A stretch of 64,000 nt of DNA from JBEKTW01 sp963727845 (lineage in GTDB: Bacteria; Bacteroidota; Ignavibacteria; UBA10030; SZUA-254): assembly GCA_963727845.1 (NCBI GenBank), contig CAVSHI010000003.1, positions 1,227,878 through 1,291,877 of the forward strand, read 5' to 3'. Every line of letters begins with the position of its first letter. Position 1 is the stretch's first letter. A program made the translations under genes and the position numbers. The notes below the pieces were generated by a model that made no database searches, had not been told where the DNA came from, and saw only the letters and a list, made by a program, of their open reading frames with translations. Positions 1 to 8,550 of this stretch are shown piece after piece.

Positions 1-1
1 G

Positions 2-331
2 ATGAAGCAAGCTGACTCTGTGGTACAAAGGGCACCCCCTCCAAGGTCAGCACCTCCGGTACGGTTGGACAGACAACCGGCAGTATTAAATCGGGTCATT
101 CCAGACTATCCTTCATGGGCCGAGGAGCAGGGCGTTACAGCCATCGTCCAGTTAGAGGTAACTATTGACGCGCAGGGTCAAGTACAAAATGTCACAATTG
201 TAAAATCCGGCGGAAATGATTTTACGCGCAATGCGATCAAGGCGGTAAAAGCGACCCGGTTTCAGCCCTATATAAAAAACGGTGTTGCGCTCCCGGCACA
301 ATTTCTTTTCACGTACAGCTTTATACTTTGA
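2..331 (+). CDS. TonB C-terminal domain protein (probably 5'-truncated by the window edge)
   Basis: The readable 109 residues are a short Pro-rich linker (APPPRSAPP) followed by a typical TonB C-terminal domain. The order is VIPDYPSWA, then QLEVTIDAQGQV, then a conserved FTRNAIKAVKATRFQP stretch ending in a hydrophobic strand. In this family the domain contacts the TonB box of outer-membrane receptors and passes on energy from ExbB/ExbD. Full TonB proteins have an N-terminal membrane anchor and are usually over 200 residues, so the ATG at base 2 is probably internal and the anchor lies outside the window. Several TonB-dependent receptors follow in this window and are plausible clients. The domain assignment is firm; the true start is unknown. 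Confidence 0.8.
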   Translation: MKQADSVVQRAPPPRSAPPVRLDRQPAVLNRVIPDYPSWAEEQGVTAIVQLEVTIDAQGQVQNVTIVKSGGNDFTRNAIKAVKATRFQPYIKNGVALPAQFLFTYSFIL

Positions 332-407
332 AAATTTTATGGACCCAAACGCCCACAGATAATTGAAGATAGTCCCGGCGGAGTCGTGTCATAGAGAAAA
401 CCGTACT

Positions 408-1040
408 ATGGAGAAAAGACAGCTCTACAAGATTGCTTTCGGCTTGAGTATTTTGACGATCATTTCATGTTTGCTTGAAGCCATATTTTCGCTCTATTTT
501 GGATATGCCGACCAAACCCTGACGCTGTTCGGTTTCGGCATTGATAGCCTTATTGAAACAGCCTCTGCAGTTGGAATTGCTCACCTGATAACGAGAATTC
601 GAAACAACAATAACGTGGTGAGAGATGACTTTGAACAATTCGCCTTGAAGGTCACTGGTGTTTCATTCTATGTTCTGTCTTTGACATTGGCGTTCAGTGC
701 AATCGTGGCAGCGGTGACCAATCATAAGCCAGAGACAACCGTTCCAGGCCTCATCATCTCTCTTCTATCAATACTCATGATGATGGGTTTGATGGTGGCG
801 AAACTTCGTGTTGGGAGGGATCTGAATTCTCGACCGATCATTGCAGACGGCAACTGTACAAAAGTCTGCATCCAAATGTCCCTGACACTATTGATTGCGA
901 GCCTGATATATCAGATTACGAACATTGGATATGTTGATGCTGTCGGCTCAGTTGTGATTGCTTATTTTTCTTACCGGGAAGGCGCTGAATGTCTGGAAAA
1001 AGGAAAGAAAAACGTTTCTTGCGGCTGTGGGAGCGAATGA
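408..1040 (+). CDS. CDF-like cation transporter, short Cys-containing type
   Basis: This is a membrane protein of about 210 residues with five or six hydrophobic segments. It has the layout of small cation diffusion facilitator homologues: GIDSLIETAS in the second segment and IADGNCTKVCIQMS at the start of the fifth, where CDF proteins place metal-binding Asp/His. A YVDAVGS motif follows, and the C-terminus ends in CGCGSE, a possible soft-metal ligand. The start is taken at the ATG at 408; the reading frame extends upstream to a TTG at 363, but the ATG sits directly before the first membrane segment. It lies next to a P-type metal ATPase and a TonB gene, which supports a role in metal efflux or homeostasis. 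The metal cannot be assigned. Confidence 0.7.
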   Translation: MEKRQLYKIAFGLSILTIISCLLEAIFSLYFGYADQTLTLFGFGIDSLIETASAVGIAHLITRIRNNNNVVRDDFEQFALKVTGVSFYVLSLTLAFSAIVAAVTNHKPETTVPGLIISLLSILMMMGLMVAKLRVGRDLNSRPIIADGNCTKVCIQMSLTLLIASLIYQITNIGYVDAVGSVVIAYFSYREGAECLEKGKKNVSCGCGSE

Positions 1041-1118
1041 ATTCCTGCCACTCGCCAATTCGTTTCCGTGAGGTTCTGGTAGCGGGAGGCTGAAGGTTCA
1101 TCTCGGGGTTGCCAAAAA

Positions 1119-1148
1119 AAAAGCCGATTCGTTGCAGAATCGGCTTTT
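1119..1148 (-). terminator. Rho-independent terminator read on the minus strand
   Basis: A 12-bp perfect inverted repeat (AAAAGCCGATTC/GAATCGGCTTTT) with a 6-nt loop is followed, in minus-strand orientation, by a run of T. It lies about 400 bp beyond the stop of the minus-strand P-type ATPase gene and could end that transcript. The bases just before it on the minus strand (1149-1168) resemble the 3' end of a tRNA gene. Confidence 0.75.
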
Positions 1149-1543
1149 GGAGTAGCGGGGGCGGAACATTGAAAAACCTAAAACACTGAACCGTGTGTTT
1201 GAGTACGTTTTTTGACCACTTTCTCCGGAGGGGTAAGTAGGAGCGGCAGGAACATCGGATGTTGTACAACTTTATGAAATGTCGGAATTGGCGATTTGAT
1301 CCCTCTTTCCCTCTTTTGAGATCTCGCTGAACTCGAAGGCTTGACTCTGCTTGGAGAGGGACCCGCGACGGACACGATAGAAAGATCCTGCAAATACCGG
1401 AGGAATTGCTTTATGCGGCCGTTTTGGAGGAGGTCAGGTGAACATCCTGGGTTCTCGTGGCCCTCGTGCAATTGCCAAGTCTCCGTTTTCCAAAGATCCG
1501 AAATGACTCACTATTAGGGGATCAGGTGAGTTCGTTAGCGCGA
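1149..1543. other. Intergenic region without a supportable gene
   Basis: Short open frames occur on both strands here, but none shows domain character or a convincing ribosome binding site. The only structured element is the tRNA-3'-end-like stretch at 1149-1168 next to the terminator. Confidence 0.5.
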
Positions 1544-3532
1544 TTACGACCGCCAACCAATCAAGCGAGCCGAATTTGCTATCACGGGAATGGAAGAAAG
1601 TTCGTGCAACAATGCACCGGTGATGGGGGTAAGTACGCCAATTGTTGTCAACACCACGGCGACCACTAACACGCCAAGTGAAAAGTACAGATTTTGACGA
1701 ATAGCTTCCATCGCCTTCCGAGCCAGTCGGACGAGTTCGGGCAATTTGGAAAGATCGTCTGAGAGCAAGGTGATTTCTGCCGTTTCGATCGCAACATCAG
1801 TACCAGTGATTCCCATCGCAACTCCTACGTCAGAAACAGCTAACGCAGGGCCGTCATTGACACCGTCACCAACGAAGGCAACGCTATGATTCTCCTTTTG
1901 GAATCGTCTGACAATTTCAACCTTATCCTGCGGTAACATTTCAGCGTGCACATCGTTAATTCCGAGAAGATCGCCTGCATATTGAGCAGGCATGGCAATA
2001 TCTCCGGTTACTAAGAGCGTGCGAATACCCATGGATCGGAAATCATTGATGATGGCACGGGCATCCTCCCTGATATGATCCTCAAAAACAAGGATCCCTT
2101 GCAGCTTCTTATCGGCGGCCATTGAAATAGCAGTGCAACCTCGTCTTGCTTGCGGGAGTTCCTTTACTGTTATCGAATCGGGCATGGTAACGCCCAGACT
2201 CAGCAGCAGACTTGATTTCCCAAGGATAATCTCGTGTGAATCAAGATGCGCTAAAACCCCCATGCCGGGTAACGGCTGAAAATCGATCGGATCGGCAGGA
2301 TGAATAGCGCTTGCATCTGCAAGTTTCAGGACAGCTTGTCCAAGAGAATGCTCACTGAATTTCTCTGCCACCGCCGCCCAATACAGAATCTGTGCTTCAT
2401 CCATCGACCCGAGAGGAATGATCTCTGTCAGTTTTGGCTTTCCATAGGTTAATGTTCCGGTTTTATCAAAGATGATTGTATCAATTTTTGCGAAGTTTTC
2501 AATGGTCGCACCTCTTTTTACAAGGCTACCTCGCAGTGCAGCATTGCCGATCGAAGCAACAAGCGCTGTTGGAGTAGCCAATACCATAACGCATGGGCAG
2601 AAAACAATAAGCATCGTAATCGCACGCAGAATATCTCCGCTCCACCACCACAGTCCCAAACCAAGGAGTAGCGCCGCCGGCGTGTAAAGCTTTGCATAAC
2701 GATTTAAGATCCGCTCGACAGGAGCTTTTTCCAATTGCGCCTCGATAATCATGCGGCGAATCCTGCCGAGTGTCGTTTCTTGTCCGATGGTCGTTGTTTC
2801 AACCTCCAGTGCCCCGAGTTCCACAAGGCTCCCGGCGAACACCGAGCCACCCGGTTGCCTTTCAACCAGCATTGATTCCCCTGTAATAGCAGATTCATTG
2901 ATTGTAGCCGAGCCTCGGAGCACTCTTCCGTCAACCGGGATTCGTTCCCCCGAGCGAACAAGCAAAATATCTCCAACAACCACCTCCTCGAGACGGACGA
3001 CAATGTCCTTTTCGTTCATTCGCTTTGTGACCCTGTCAGGGAGGAGCTTTTCGATAGATTCAAGCGCTTTCCCGGATCGCGCCGCGACAAAGTTCTCGAG
3101 CATTCCCCCAAGCAATAATAGTACGGAAACGACCGCTGCGGCCGGATATTGGCCAATGGCGATTGCCGCAGCAGTTGCCACTGAAACGGGAATATCCGCC
3201 GTGAAATCTCTTCTGCGGATGCCCTGGAGTGCAGAATACCAAATGAATGCTGAACCGATGAAGGCGCATGCCACATAGAGAAAGAAACCCTGTGAAGACG
3301 CTGTCTTGCCGTAGAACAAACCTTCAGGGTTAAAGCTGAGCGCTGCCAGCAGCAACATGGCGCTCACCAGGGTCGCAAGGCTCGCCGGTTCAAAGAGGAA
3401 TCGCCGATACTGATTCGAATAAGAGCGAATCCTTTTTGCACAGGTAACACAGAAATTACGTGCATCGACGAAGAGATTCTTATTGAGCTGTTCGGTTTGA
3501 TTGACCATACGATGTGCCGAGGGCTTAATCAA
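1544..3532 (-). CDS. Heavy-metal translocating P1B-type ATPase
   Basis: The 662-residue protein has the full P-type ATPase order: TGES (about residues 217-220, dephosphorylation loop), a CPC metal site in a membrane helix (312-314), the phosphorylated DKTGT (356-360), and the GDGVND hinge (about 554-559). It exports or imports a soft or transition metal across the inner membrane using ATP. There is no N-terminal HMA domain, only a short Cys-containing stretch (CVTC, about 28-31). The usual P1B HP dipeptide in the nucleotide domain reads HS (SEHSLG, about 392-397). The last helix has HELSS...NSARL, more like CtpC-type Mn/Zn pumps than classic copper pumps, but the substrate is uncertain. The CDF-like gene upstream supports a metal role. 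Confidence 0.93.
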   Translation of the reverse strand: MIKPSAHRMVNQTEQLNKNLFVDARNFCVTCAKRIRSYSNQYRRFLFEPASLATLVSAMLLLAALSFNPEGLFYGKTASSQGFFLYVACAFIGSAFIWYSALQGIRRRDFTADIPVSVATAAAIAIGQYPAAAVVSVLLLLGGMLENFVAARSGKALESIEKLLPDRVTKRMNEKDIVVRLEEVVVGDILLVRSGERIPVDGRVLRGSATINESAITGESMLVERQPGGSVFAGSLVELGALEVETTTIGQETTLGRIRRMIIEAQLEKAPVERILNRYAKLYTPAALLLGLGLWWWSGDILRAITMLIVFCPCVMVLATPTALVASIGNAALRGSLVKRGATIENFAKIDTIIFDKTGTLTYGKPKLTEIIPLGSMDEAQILYWAAVAEKFSEHSLGQAVLKLADASAIHPADPIDFQPLPGMGVLAHLDSHEIILGKSSLLLSLGVTMPDSITVKELPQARRGCTAISMAADKKLQGILVFEDHIREDARAIINDFRSMGIRTLLVTGDIAMPAQYAGDLLGINDVHAEMLPQDKVEIVRRFQKENHSVAFVGDGVNDGPALAVSDVGVAMGITGTDVAIETAEITLLSDDLSKLPELVRLARKAMEAIRQNLYFSLGVLVVAVVLTTIGVLTPITGALLHELSSIPVIANSARLIGWRS

Positions 3533-3558
3533 TTTGCCATGTTATCTCTTTTTGTCAA

Positions 3559-3804
3559 CTAACTATTACCACGAGTGTTGAGACCTCTTCGCAACAATTC
3601 CGCTCTCAGACAACCGCAACTCTTGGTATTTCCGTTCTTAAGATTTCCCGCCCTGACGGTCGTCGTCTTACCACAACTGCATTTGCAGAGCCAATACCTC
3701 GAGTGGTTCTTAATATCAGCCAAACGCACGACAGTCAGGCGGGTGAATCTTCGACCCACCAGGTTCCTCTGCGGGGGCAATTTCTGGCTTGATTCTTCAG
3801 TCAT
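3559..3804 (-). CDS. Small Cys-rich zinc-ribbon-like domain protein
   Basis: The 81-residue protein is almost entirely one module: VGRRFTRLTVV near the start, then WLCKCSCGKTTTV, then a NGNTKSCGCL end. This GxRFxRLTV...CxCDCG...TKSCGC module is widely found in phage and mobile-element proteins, often attached to AP2 or HNH domains, and is thought to bind nucleic acid through a Cys4 zinc site. Here it stands alone with no nuclease attached. A purine-rich GAGGATGGGATG stretch upstream of the ATG is a plausible ribosome binding site. It sits between the P-type ATPase and a TonB receptor on the same strand, but a functional link is not evident. It may be a mobile-element remnant or a small regulator. 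Confidence 0.6.
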   Translation of the reverse strand: MTEESSQKLPPQRNLVGRRFTRLTVVRLADIKNHSRYWLCKCSCGKTTTVRAGNLKNGNTKSCGCLRAELLRRGLNTRGNS

Positions 3805-3890
3805 GTTCGTTCATCCCATCCTCATGTATGAAACCAGCGAATCTATTATTCAGTCTCCTCGCCTGTGGATGAGCGCTTCGGGTCGGAATC

Positions 3891-6317
3891 CTATATGTGA
3901 ACGGAAATTTTGAAGACCACATTTCTGCGTTCTTCGTAGCTTGCCGCGCTGAAATATGCGCCTTTGATCAAATGATCGTGGTCGAGAAGATTGGTAATGT
4001 ACAGCGACGGCTCCAGCGTCGCGCCCCCCTCAAGATGAACCGTGTATCCAGCGGAGAGGTTGAAAATCGTCGACGGCGCAGTGTGCGTAGCGACGTTGAA
4101 ATCGAACAACCCGGTGTTATATGCGACGCCATTCGGATTGCCGTTTGTTAGGCCTGAGCCGTAGATGGCCGTGACGTTGGCGAACCAATTCCGCGGCTGA
4201 TAATTCAATCCCGTCACGATGGAGAGCCGCTGGTCATGATCAAGGTCGGTGGCCGGGCCGTCACCGACCACGTCGGTGCCCGTAAACCCTCCGCTGACCG
4301 AGCCGATTCCGTAGGCATGAATGATCGACGAGTTGATGTAGCCGGAGAACGGCGTTGACGGATCGCTGTACGAGAGGCCCAATTCTATGCCGGTTATTTT
4401 AACCGTCTGAATATTGACGGGAGTCTTAATGGCGCTGGATCCGATCGTTTCGTCATCGACGCCGGGTCGGTCAAATTTGTAAAAGGCTTCCAGTTTGCTC
4501 CGTAACCCGAATGAGTAGTTCCGGGTGTAGGCCGCTTCATAAAAATCATCCCGCTCCGGGAGCGTCGGTAGTCCTGCGGTGTCTATGTTACGCGAGATGG
4601 TCCTGATCCCTTCGATGTTATTGGGCATGAACATTCTGCCGTAGTAGAGATAAGCCGAATTCGATTCATCGAACATAACGTTCCATCGAAGCCGGGGGCT
4701 CACGGCATCCTGGAGAGGCGCATCCGGCGCGATGTGTTGATCGTACCGGACTCCGGCCTCGATCGTCGTCCAATCCGCCGGATGAATCTCGCTCTCGGCG
4801 AATACTCCGAAATCCGATCCCTTGTAATTTGTCACGTTCGAGGGACCGGGATTTCCCACGCTGTCGCGTGACGTGAAATTCTCCGTTCCGCTGGTGCTGC
4901 TGAAGTTCAGTCCGACAGCGTACATGAATTCGTGCATCAGCCGGGCATCGTACTTGATTCTCGTGCCGAGCGTCGTGAATGAGCGGTCAATCGCGAGCGC
5001 GTACATTGTCGTGTCCCCCGTGAACTGAAAATTTGGAGGGTCAATAGAGCCGGGCGTGTACACGAGCCCGCCTTCCCGGGCGTACGCCCCCACGAAGAGG
5101 TTGCTTTCGTGGTTCTTCTCCGTCGAGAGAATGCGGGAGTACGATAGTGTCTGGAACTCGTTTGTTGTGGTCTGGATATCGTCGGCTATCTGGAAATCGG
5201 GAGCCGACGAGGCGCTGTCATACGGTACCTGTGTGGACGTCCTTCCGTAATTCAGATTGAAAGTGAGGTAATCAACGTCACTCAGCGTATAATCGATCTT
5301 GCCGTAGAGGAAGTAGTCGAAGCCATGGTCGTGGAACAGAGTGGCGACGGGAGGGTCGATGCGTCGATCCGTTTCCTGCCGGGAGCCGGAAAGGAAGAAG
5401 CCGAGCTTGTCCACGCGGTCGCTCAGGGAGAGACTCTGGCCGTTGGAGTTCAGAGCTTTGAATGCGCCCACGCCTTTTCCAAGGCTATCGCCGGCGTTGG
5501 AGACGAGATAACTTCCCGCGTAAGTGGATGCGTCGAGATGAAACCCGCCTTCGGGAACACGATTTTGAAGATCGATGATTGCGGCCATTTGCCCGCCGTA
5601 CTCGGCGGGAAAACCGCCCGTCAGAAACGTGGCGCGGTCAATCACCTTTGGGTCGACGACTTCGTTGAGTCCGCCAAAGACGCCGAGGGGAACCGGAATA
5701 CCGTCGACGTAGTACGTGAACTCTCCGTGCTGGCCGTTGATATGCACTTCTCCGGTCGGAGCACGTGCCGCTCCCATAAGATTTTCCTGGACGAGATCCG
5801 TCATGCGGGCGGAGGGTGGGGCATGATAGGTTTCCGATTCAAACACTTGATTCCCCGTTGCCAAATCGACTGTAGCAGCCGCCAGTTCGTGCTGACCGAC
5901 AACCACCACTTCGTTCTCACTGATTATGTGGAGGAAGACCGAATCCACCGTGTGCTGGTCATCCACGAGAATGGAATCGGAGAAATCATCGTACCCGATA
6001 ATGTGCACAGAGAGTTTATACCAGGCGGCTGCAATGTCGACGAACAGTGCGACTCCCCGTGGGTTCGTTACTTTTTGTCCTATGATTGTTCCTTCGCGGC
6101 GAAGGACGACGTGCGCGAGTTCAATTGGCGTCCTGAGGTCGGCATCGTATACTATGACCCTGAAGTGCTCATCGCCGGGTGCGGGCGCGGGCGTTCCGCT
6201 GGCTCCGAGTGCGAACGTCGCGCAAGTGAGTGTGAGCGACATGGTAAGCCAAAGGAAGCAGCGTCTTGCAGTTAGGCTCGTGGCCGATGGACTAATTCTA
6301 TGTGTGCAAAAAGACAT
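3891..6317 (-). CDS. TonB-dependent outer-membrane receptor with carboxypeptidase-regulatory-like N-terminus
   Basis: After a signal peptide comes a CarboxypepD_reg-like domain of about 80 residues (VIVYDADLRTPIELAHVVL...). A TonB plug follows, with VYY-type signatures such as TYYVDGIPVPLG and FLTGGFPAEYGGQMAAIIDL, and then a 22-strand-type barrel ending in a short aromatic-poor strand (FKISVHI). The product imports a bound ligand into the periplasm using TonB energy. I choose the ATG at 6317, because AGAGGG lies at Shine-Dalgarno distance before it; an in-frame TTG at 6338 is the alternative. The gene follows a small His/Cys protein on the same strand, an arrangement also seen for metal-related receptors. 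The metal neighbours suggest, but do not prove, a metal or metallophore ligand. Confidence 0.9.
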   Translation of the reverse strand: MSFCTHRISPSATSLTARRCFLWLTMSLTLTCATFALGASGTPAPAPGDEHFRVIVYDADLRTPIELAHVVLRREGTIIGQKVTNPRGVALFVDIAAAWYKLSVHIIGYDDFSDSILVDDQHTVDSVFLHIISENEVVVVGQHELAAATVDLATGNQVFESETYHAPPSARMTDLVQENLMGAARAPTGEVHINGQHGEFTYYVDGIPVPLGVFGGLNEVVDPKVIDRATFLTGGFPAEYGGQMAAIIDLQNRVPEGGFHLDASTYAGSYLVSNAGDSLGKGVGAFKALNSNGQSLSLSDRVDKLGFFLSGSRQETDRRIDPPVATLFHDHGFDYFLYGKIDYTLSDVDYLTFNLNYGRTSTQVPYDSASSAPDFQIADDIQTTTNEFQTLSYSRILSTEKNHESNLFVGAYAREGGLVYTPGSIDPPNFQFTGDTTMYALAIDRSFTTLGTRIKYDARLMHEFMYAVGLNFSSTSGTENFTSRDSVGNPGPSNVTNYKGSDFGVFAESEIHPADWTTIEAGVRYDQHIAPDAPLQDAVSPRLRWNVMFDESNSAYLYYGRMFMPNNIEGIRTISRNIDTAGLPTLPERDDFYEAAYTRNYSFGLRSKLEAFYKFDRPGVDDETIGSSAIKTPVNIQTVKITGIELGLSYSDPSTPFSGYINSSIIHAYGIGSVSGGFTGTDVVGDGPATDLDHDQRLSIVTGLNYQPRNWFANVTAIYGSGLTNGNPNGVAYNTGLFDFNVATHTAPSTIFNLSAGYTVHLEGGATLEPSLYITNLLDHDHLIKGAYFSAASYEERRNVVFKISVHI

Positions 6318-6432
6318 GATTGTTACCCTCTTTTCCAAATAATGTTAATGATGGATGAAATTCAGGCGGGACGAACGGTCCATCATCAGCTGAAAAGATG
6401 GATAGCCATGCGTCTCCGCGACTGTGGTTATC

Positions 6433-6456
6433 GTCTGGGAGAGAGATCTCTCAGAC
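6433..6456 (-). promoter_or_regulatory. Stable hairpin in the leader of the TonB receptor gene
   Basis: A 10-bp stem with one G-T pair and a GAGA/TCTC loop lies in the 161-bp gap between the small protein gene and the receptor gene. Further short complementary pairs follow downstream (TCCATC/GATGGA, GGAC/GTCC). There is no T-run, so it is more likely a structured leader or mRNA-processing element than a terminator. Confidence 0.4.
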
Positions 6457-6478
6457 AACGATCATTCTGTGAACGTTA

Positions 6479-6850
6479 TTAGGAAATAAAAAGAGGAGGG
6501 CCGCGCTTGGGGCACGACGTGGAGTGAAAGTCGACGGAAGCATGAACAACTGCAAGGGGTCGCGCGAGAATAATCGATCGATGCGCGCTGACGGCAGTAG
6601 TCGTATTGAAGTTTGCTACGAAGTTTGCGGCACGGTAGCATGCCTGACAGGAGTGGATATCCTTGAGATCCTTGTGGCGCTCTTTTGCACCGCAATCATG
6701 CGACAGGAGGCTCTGGACGGAGTGTGACGCGCCGAAAATGACGTTGGTATGTCCGAACTCGGCAAAGATCGCCGTGCCGAGCTGCAGCGCGACGAGAACA
6801 AGGGGCAATATTTTTCTGAAACGTGCCATGAATTGCGCAAGAATACGCAT
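6479..6850 (-). CDS. Small secreted His/Cys protein upstream of a TonB receptor (DUF2946-like)
   Basis: The 123-residue protein has an N-terminal hydrophobic segment (LPLVLVALQLGTAIFA). A short metal-ligand-like core follows, HDCGAKERHKDLKDIHSC then QACYR, with two His and three Cys within about 25 residues. The tail ends in CPKRGPPLFIS. This layout resembles DUF2946-type small periplasmic proteins that often precede TonB receptors linked to copper. The receptor gene starts 161 bp downstream on the same strand. The likely role is periplasmic or membrane-anchored metal binding or sensing, but no function is established. The ATG at 6850 is used; an internal ATG seven codons later is possible. 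The RGPP tail recalls the KSPP tails of two other mini-proteins in this window. Confidence 0.65.
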   Translation of the reverse strand: MRILAQFMARFRKILPLVLVALQLGTAIFAEFGHTNVIFGASHSVQSLLSHDCGAKERHKDLKDIHSCQACYRAANFVANFNTTTAVSAHRSIILARPLAVVHASVDFHSTSCPKRGPPLFIS

Positions 6851-6942
6851 TAGAAGAACAAGAACAGGCGTGCGTTCGTTCCGCTCCTGCGGCTATGCCT
6901 CAAAACCGTACTAGGAGAGGATTTTAGGCAATTTCGCCCTGG

Positions 6943-6971
6943 TTGACACTCGATTGATTCTTTTGTATATT
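6943..6971 (+). promoter_or_regulatory. Sigma70-type promoter upstream of the 7188 gene
   Basis: TTGACA, a 17-nt spacer ending in TTTTG, and TATATT match the housekeeping consensus almost perfectly. About 210 bp separate it from the next convincing coding start at 7188. A 64-codon frame at 6954-7148 overlaps the promoter and is not considered a gene. Confidence 0.75.
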
Positions 6972-7187
6972 CGCGAAGGAAATGTTAAGGTACGGGAATT
7001 GGCAAACTTACCATCAGCTTCTATGTGCCGAGGTTGGCACTCAGTAGGAACAATAACAGGTTATGCCGTGACGGCCCCAAACACATATGTGTCATTATGC
7101 CTCCCGCCGGTTGGAATGACGCATTGGATAATTGCGCGCAACGTTTAACGCAAGCGGCCATTCAAATGCCGAAAGAGGAACGATAAA

Positions 7188-8045
7188 ATGAGATTCATGC
7201 TGGTGTGGCGTTATTTGCAACTCGCTCTCGCCGTGGCTCCAAGTCTTTGTATTGCGGGATCAATCTGCGGACGGGTCACAAGCGAAAGTGATGGAACACC
7301 TGTTGTTTCGGCCGTTGTTCAGCTTGTGGGCTCGAGAAACGGCAGCGTAACGACAGGCGACGGAACCTTCCAAATCAACAACATTTCTCCCGGCCTGCAT
7401 ACTCTCAGATGTTCCATGCCATCGTTCATCACAGCGACAGCCACCGTCCAAGTTCACGATTCAAGCGAGACAGTAATTCACGATTTTGTCCTCGGTGTTC
7501 CTATTGTTGACTCTCCCCCATCCGTGGAGGAGTATCATCATGCTTTACAAGCGCGGAACTCGCAGAAGCCAGTCCTGTTCATCCACCTGGATTCTCTCGG
7601 ATTCAAGGAAGGCCTCATCACTTTTCACGCTTCGATGACCAACACTGCTGACATGCCGATCTACATTCTTAGAGTTGACCAATGTATTGATCCGATTTCC
7701 GCCATTGTGAGAGATAGCACTGGAATGCTTATCAAACGGAATATGACGGGAAGCGACTGTGTCGGAGAGAAAATCTACCCCGACACAACCGATGAAATAT
7801 TGATCACACCAGGTCAAACACTAAACTACCCCCCGTGCACCTTGGAATCACACAATTTCACGCACCTCCCACCCGGCATTTACTCCATCGCCCTAACGTA
7901 CGAATTCAAAAAGCCCGATCAGCTCTGTTGTTACAGTTTCTCTGCTGATTACAAAACACGCTACGCCAACATAATCAGTGTTCTCACGACAGTTTTGAGA
8001 GGTCGGTACACATCCTCAAATGAGTTAACCATTGCAAACCACTGA
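7188..8045 (+). CDS. Secreted protein with carboxypeptidase-regulatory-like domain, otherwise unknown
   Basis: A signal peptide (to about residue 24) precedes a carboxypeptidase-regulatory-like Ig-fold domain at roughly residues 25-105. It shows the typical GRVTSESDGTPVVSAVVQL start and the SVTTGDGTFQINNISPG turn. The C-terminal 170 residues contain short strands and four Cys (DQCIDP, SDCVGE, PPCTLE, QLCCYS) that could form disulfides in the periplasm; I recognise no family there. AGAGGAACG upstream of the ATG is a reasonable ribosome binding site. The gene appears monocistronic. Export to the periplasm or cell surface is likely; the function is unknown. Confidence 0.75.
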   Translation: MRFMLVWRYLQLALAVAPSLCIAGSICGRVTSESDGTPVVSAVVQLVGSRNGSVTTGDGTFQINNISPGLHTLRCSMPSFITATATVQVHDSSETVIHDFVLGVPIVDSPPSVEEYHHALQARNSQKPVLFIHLDSLGFKEGLITFHASMTNTADMPIYILRVDQCIDPISAIVRDSTGMLIKRNMTGSDCVGEKIYPDTTDEILITPGQTLNYPPCTLESHNFTHLPPGIYSIALTYEFKKPDQLCCYSFSADYKTRYANIISVLTTVLRGRYTSSNELTIANH

Positions 8046-8235
8046 TGAGAATCGACAAGTATGAATGGCTGCGGAACAGCGGCAACAACGACGTTGGGAA
8101 TGTCACAGTCTAATTAAGCCTCACTCAATGCTGTCGCTCACTGGGCAATTTGTTTATGTAAATGTTCGCAACAGCATTGCGTTGTTACCACAGACGTTAG
8201 CCGCCATAGCCGCTTGTTGTCGCGGCTTTCATCAC

Positions 8236-8550
8236 TCAGACGGCAGCTCTTTGGCGTTTGGAAGAGAGGATTTCGATCGATTTGCTTATTGCTTTTTCAT
8301 CTACAAGTTGGTTTGTCACAAACTTGTGGAGAATACTAGAAATGAGTGTCTGATATGGTATGCCTTCTTCGGTCGACCTTAGTTTTATTTCAGCAAGAAC
8401 CATCTCCGAGATTCGAATATTTATATTTCTCGTCTTCCGCACATGATTCAAAATATTCTCAATCTTCCGAAGCTTGCTCTTTCTCACCGGTCGATACGCA
8501 CCGGCAGAGTTTTCGATCTGACGCTCAGACTTGTCAAGTGTCTTTGCCAT
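8236..8550 (-). CDS. CopG/ribbon-helix-helix-type antitoxin
   Basis: The 104-residue protein ends in a ribbon-helix-helix-like segment: RNINIRISEMVLAEIKL, then EEGIPYQTLISSILHKFV, then TNQLVDE. This combination is typical of antitoxins that pair with BrnT-like toxins. I use the ATG at 8550 because GGAGAAG lies about 9 nt before it; an ATG five codons earlier overlaps that site. The toxin gene expected just upstream is present only as fragments (8534-8640), whose last codons overlap this start. A perfect promoter with an internal inverted repeat lies upstream and probably serves as the autoregulatory operator. The antitoxin itself looks intact. Confidence 0.8.
   Translation of the reverse strand: MAKTLDKSERQIENSAGAYRPVRKSKLRKIENILNHVRKTRNINIRISEMVLAEIKLRSTEEGIPYQTLISSILHKFVTNQLVDEKAISKSIEILSSKRQRAAV

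Noticed and set aside
5325..6275. Long open frame of 316 codons on the plus strand inside the TonB receptor gene
   Set aside because: It lies antisense to a receptor gene with clear domains, has no domain of its own and owes its openness to codon bias of the real strand.
6954..7148. 64-codon frame downstream of the 6943 promoter
   Set aside because: It begins inside the promoter spacer, so it cannot be fully transcribed from it, and the product has no recognisable feature.
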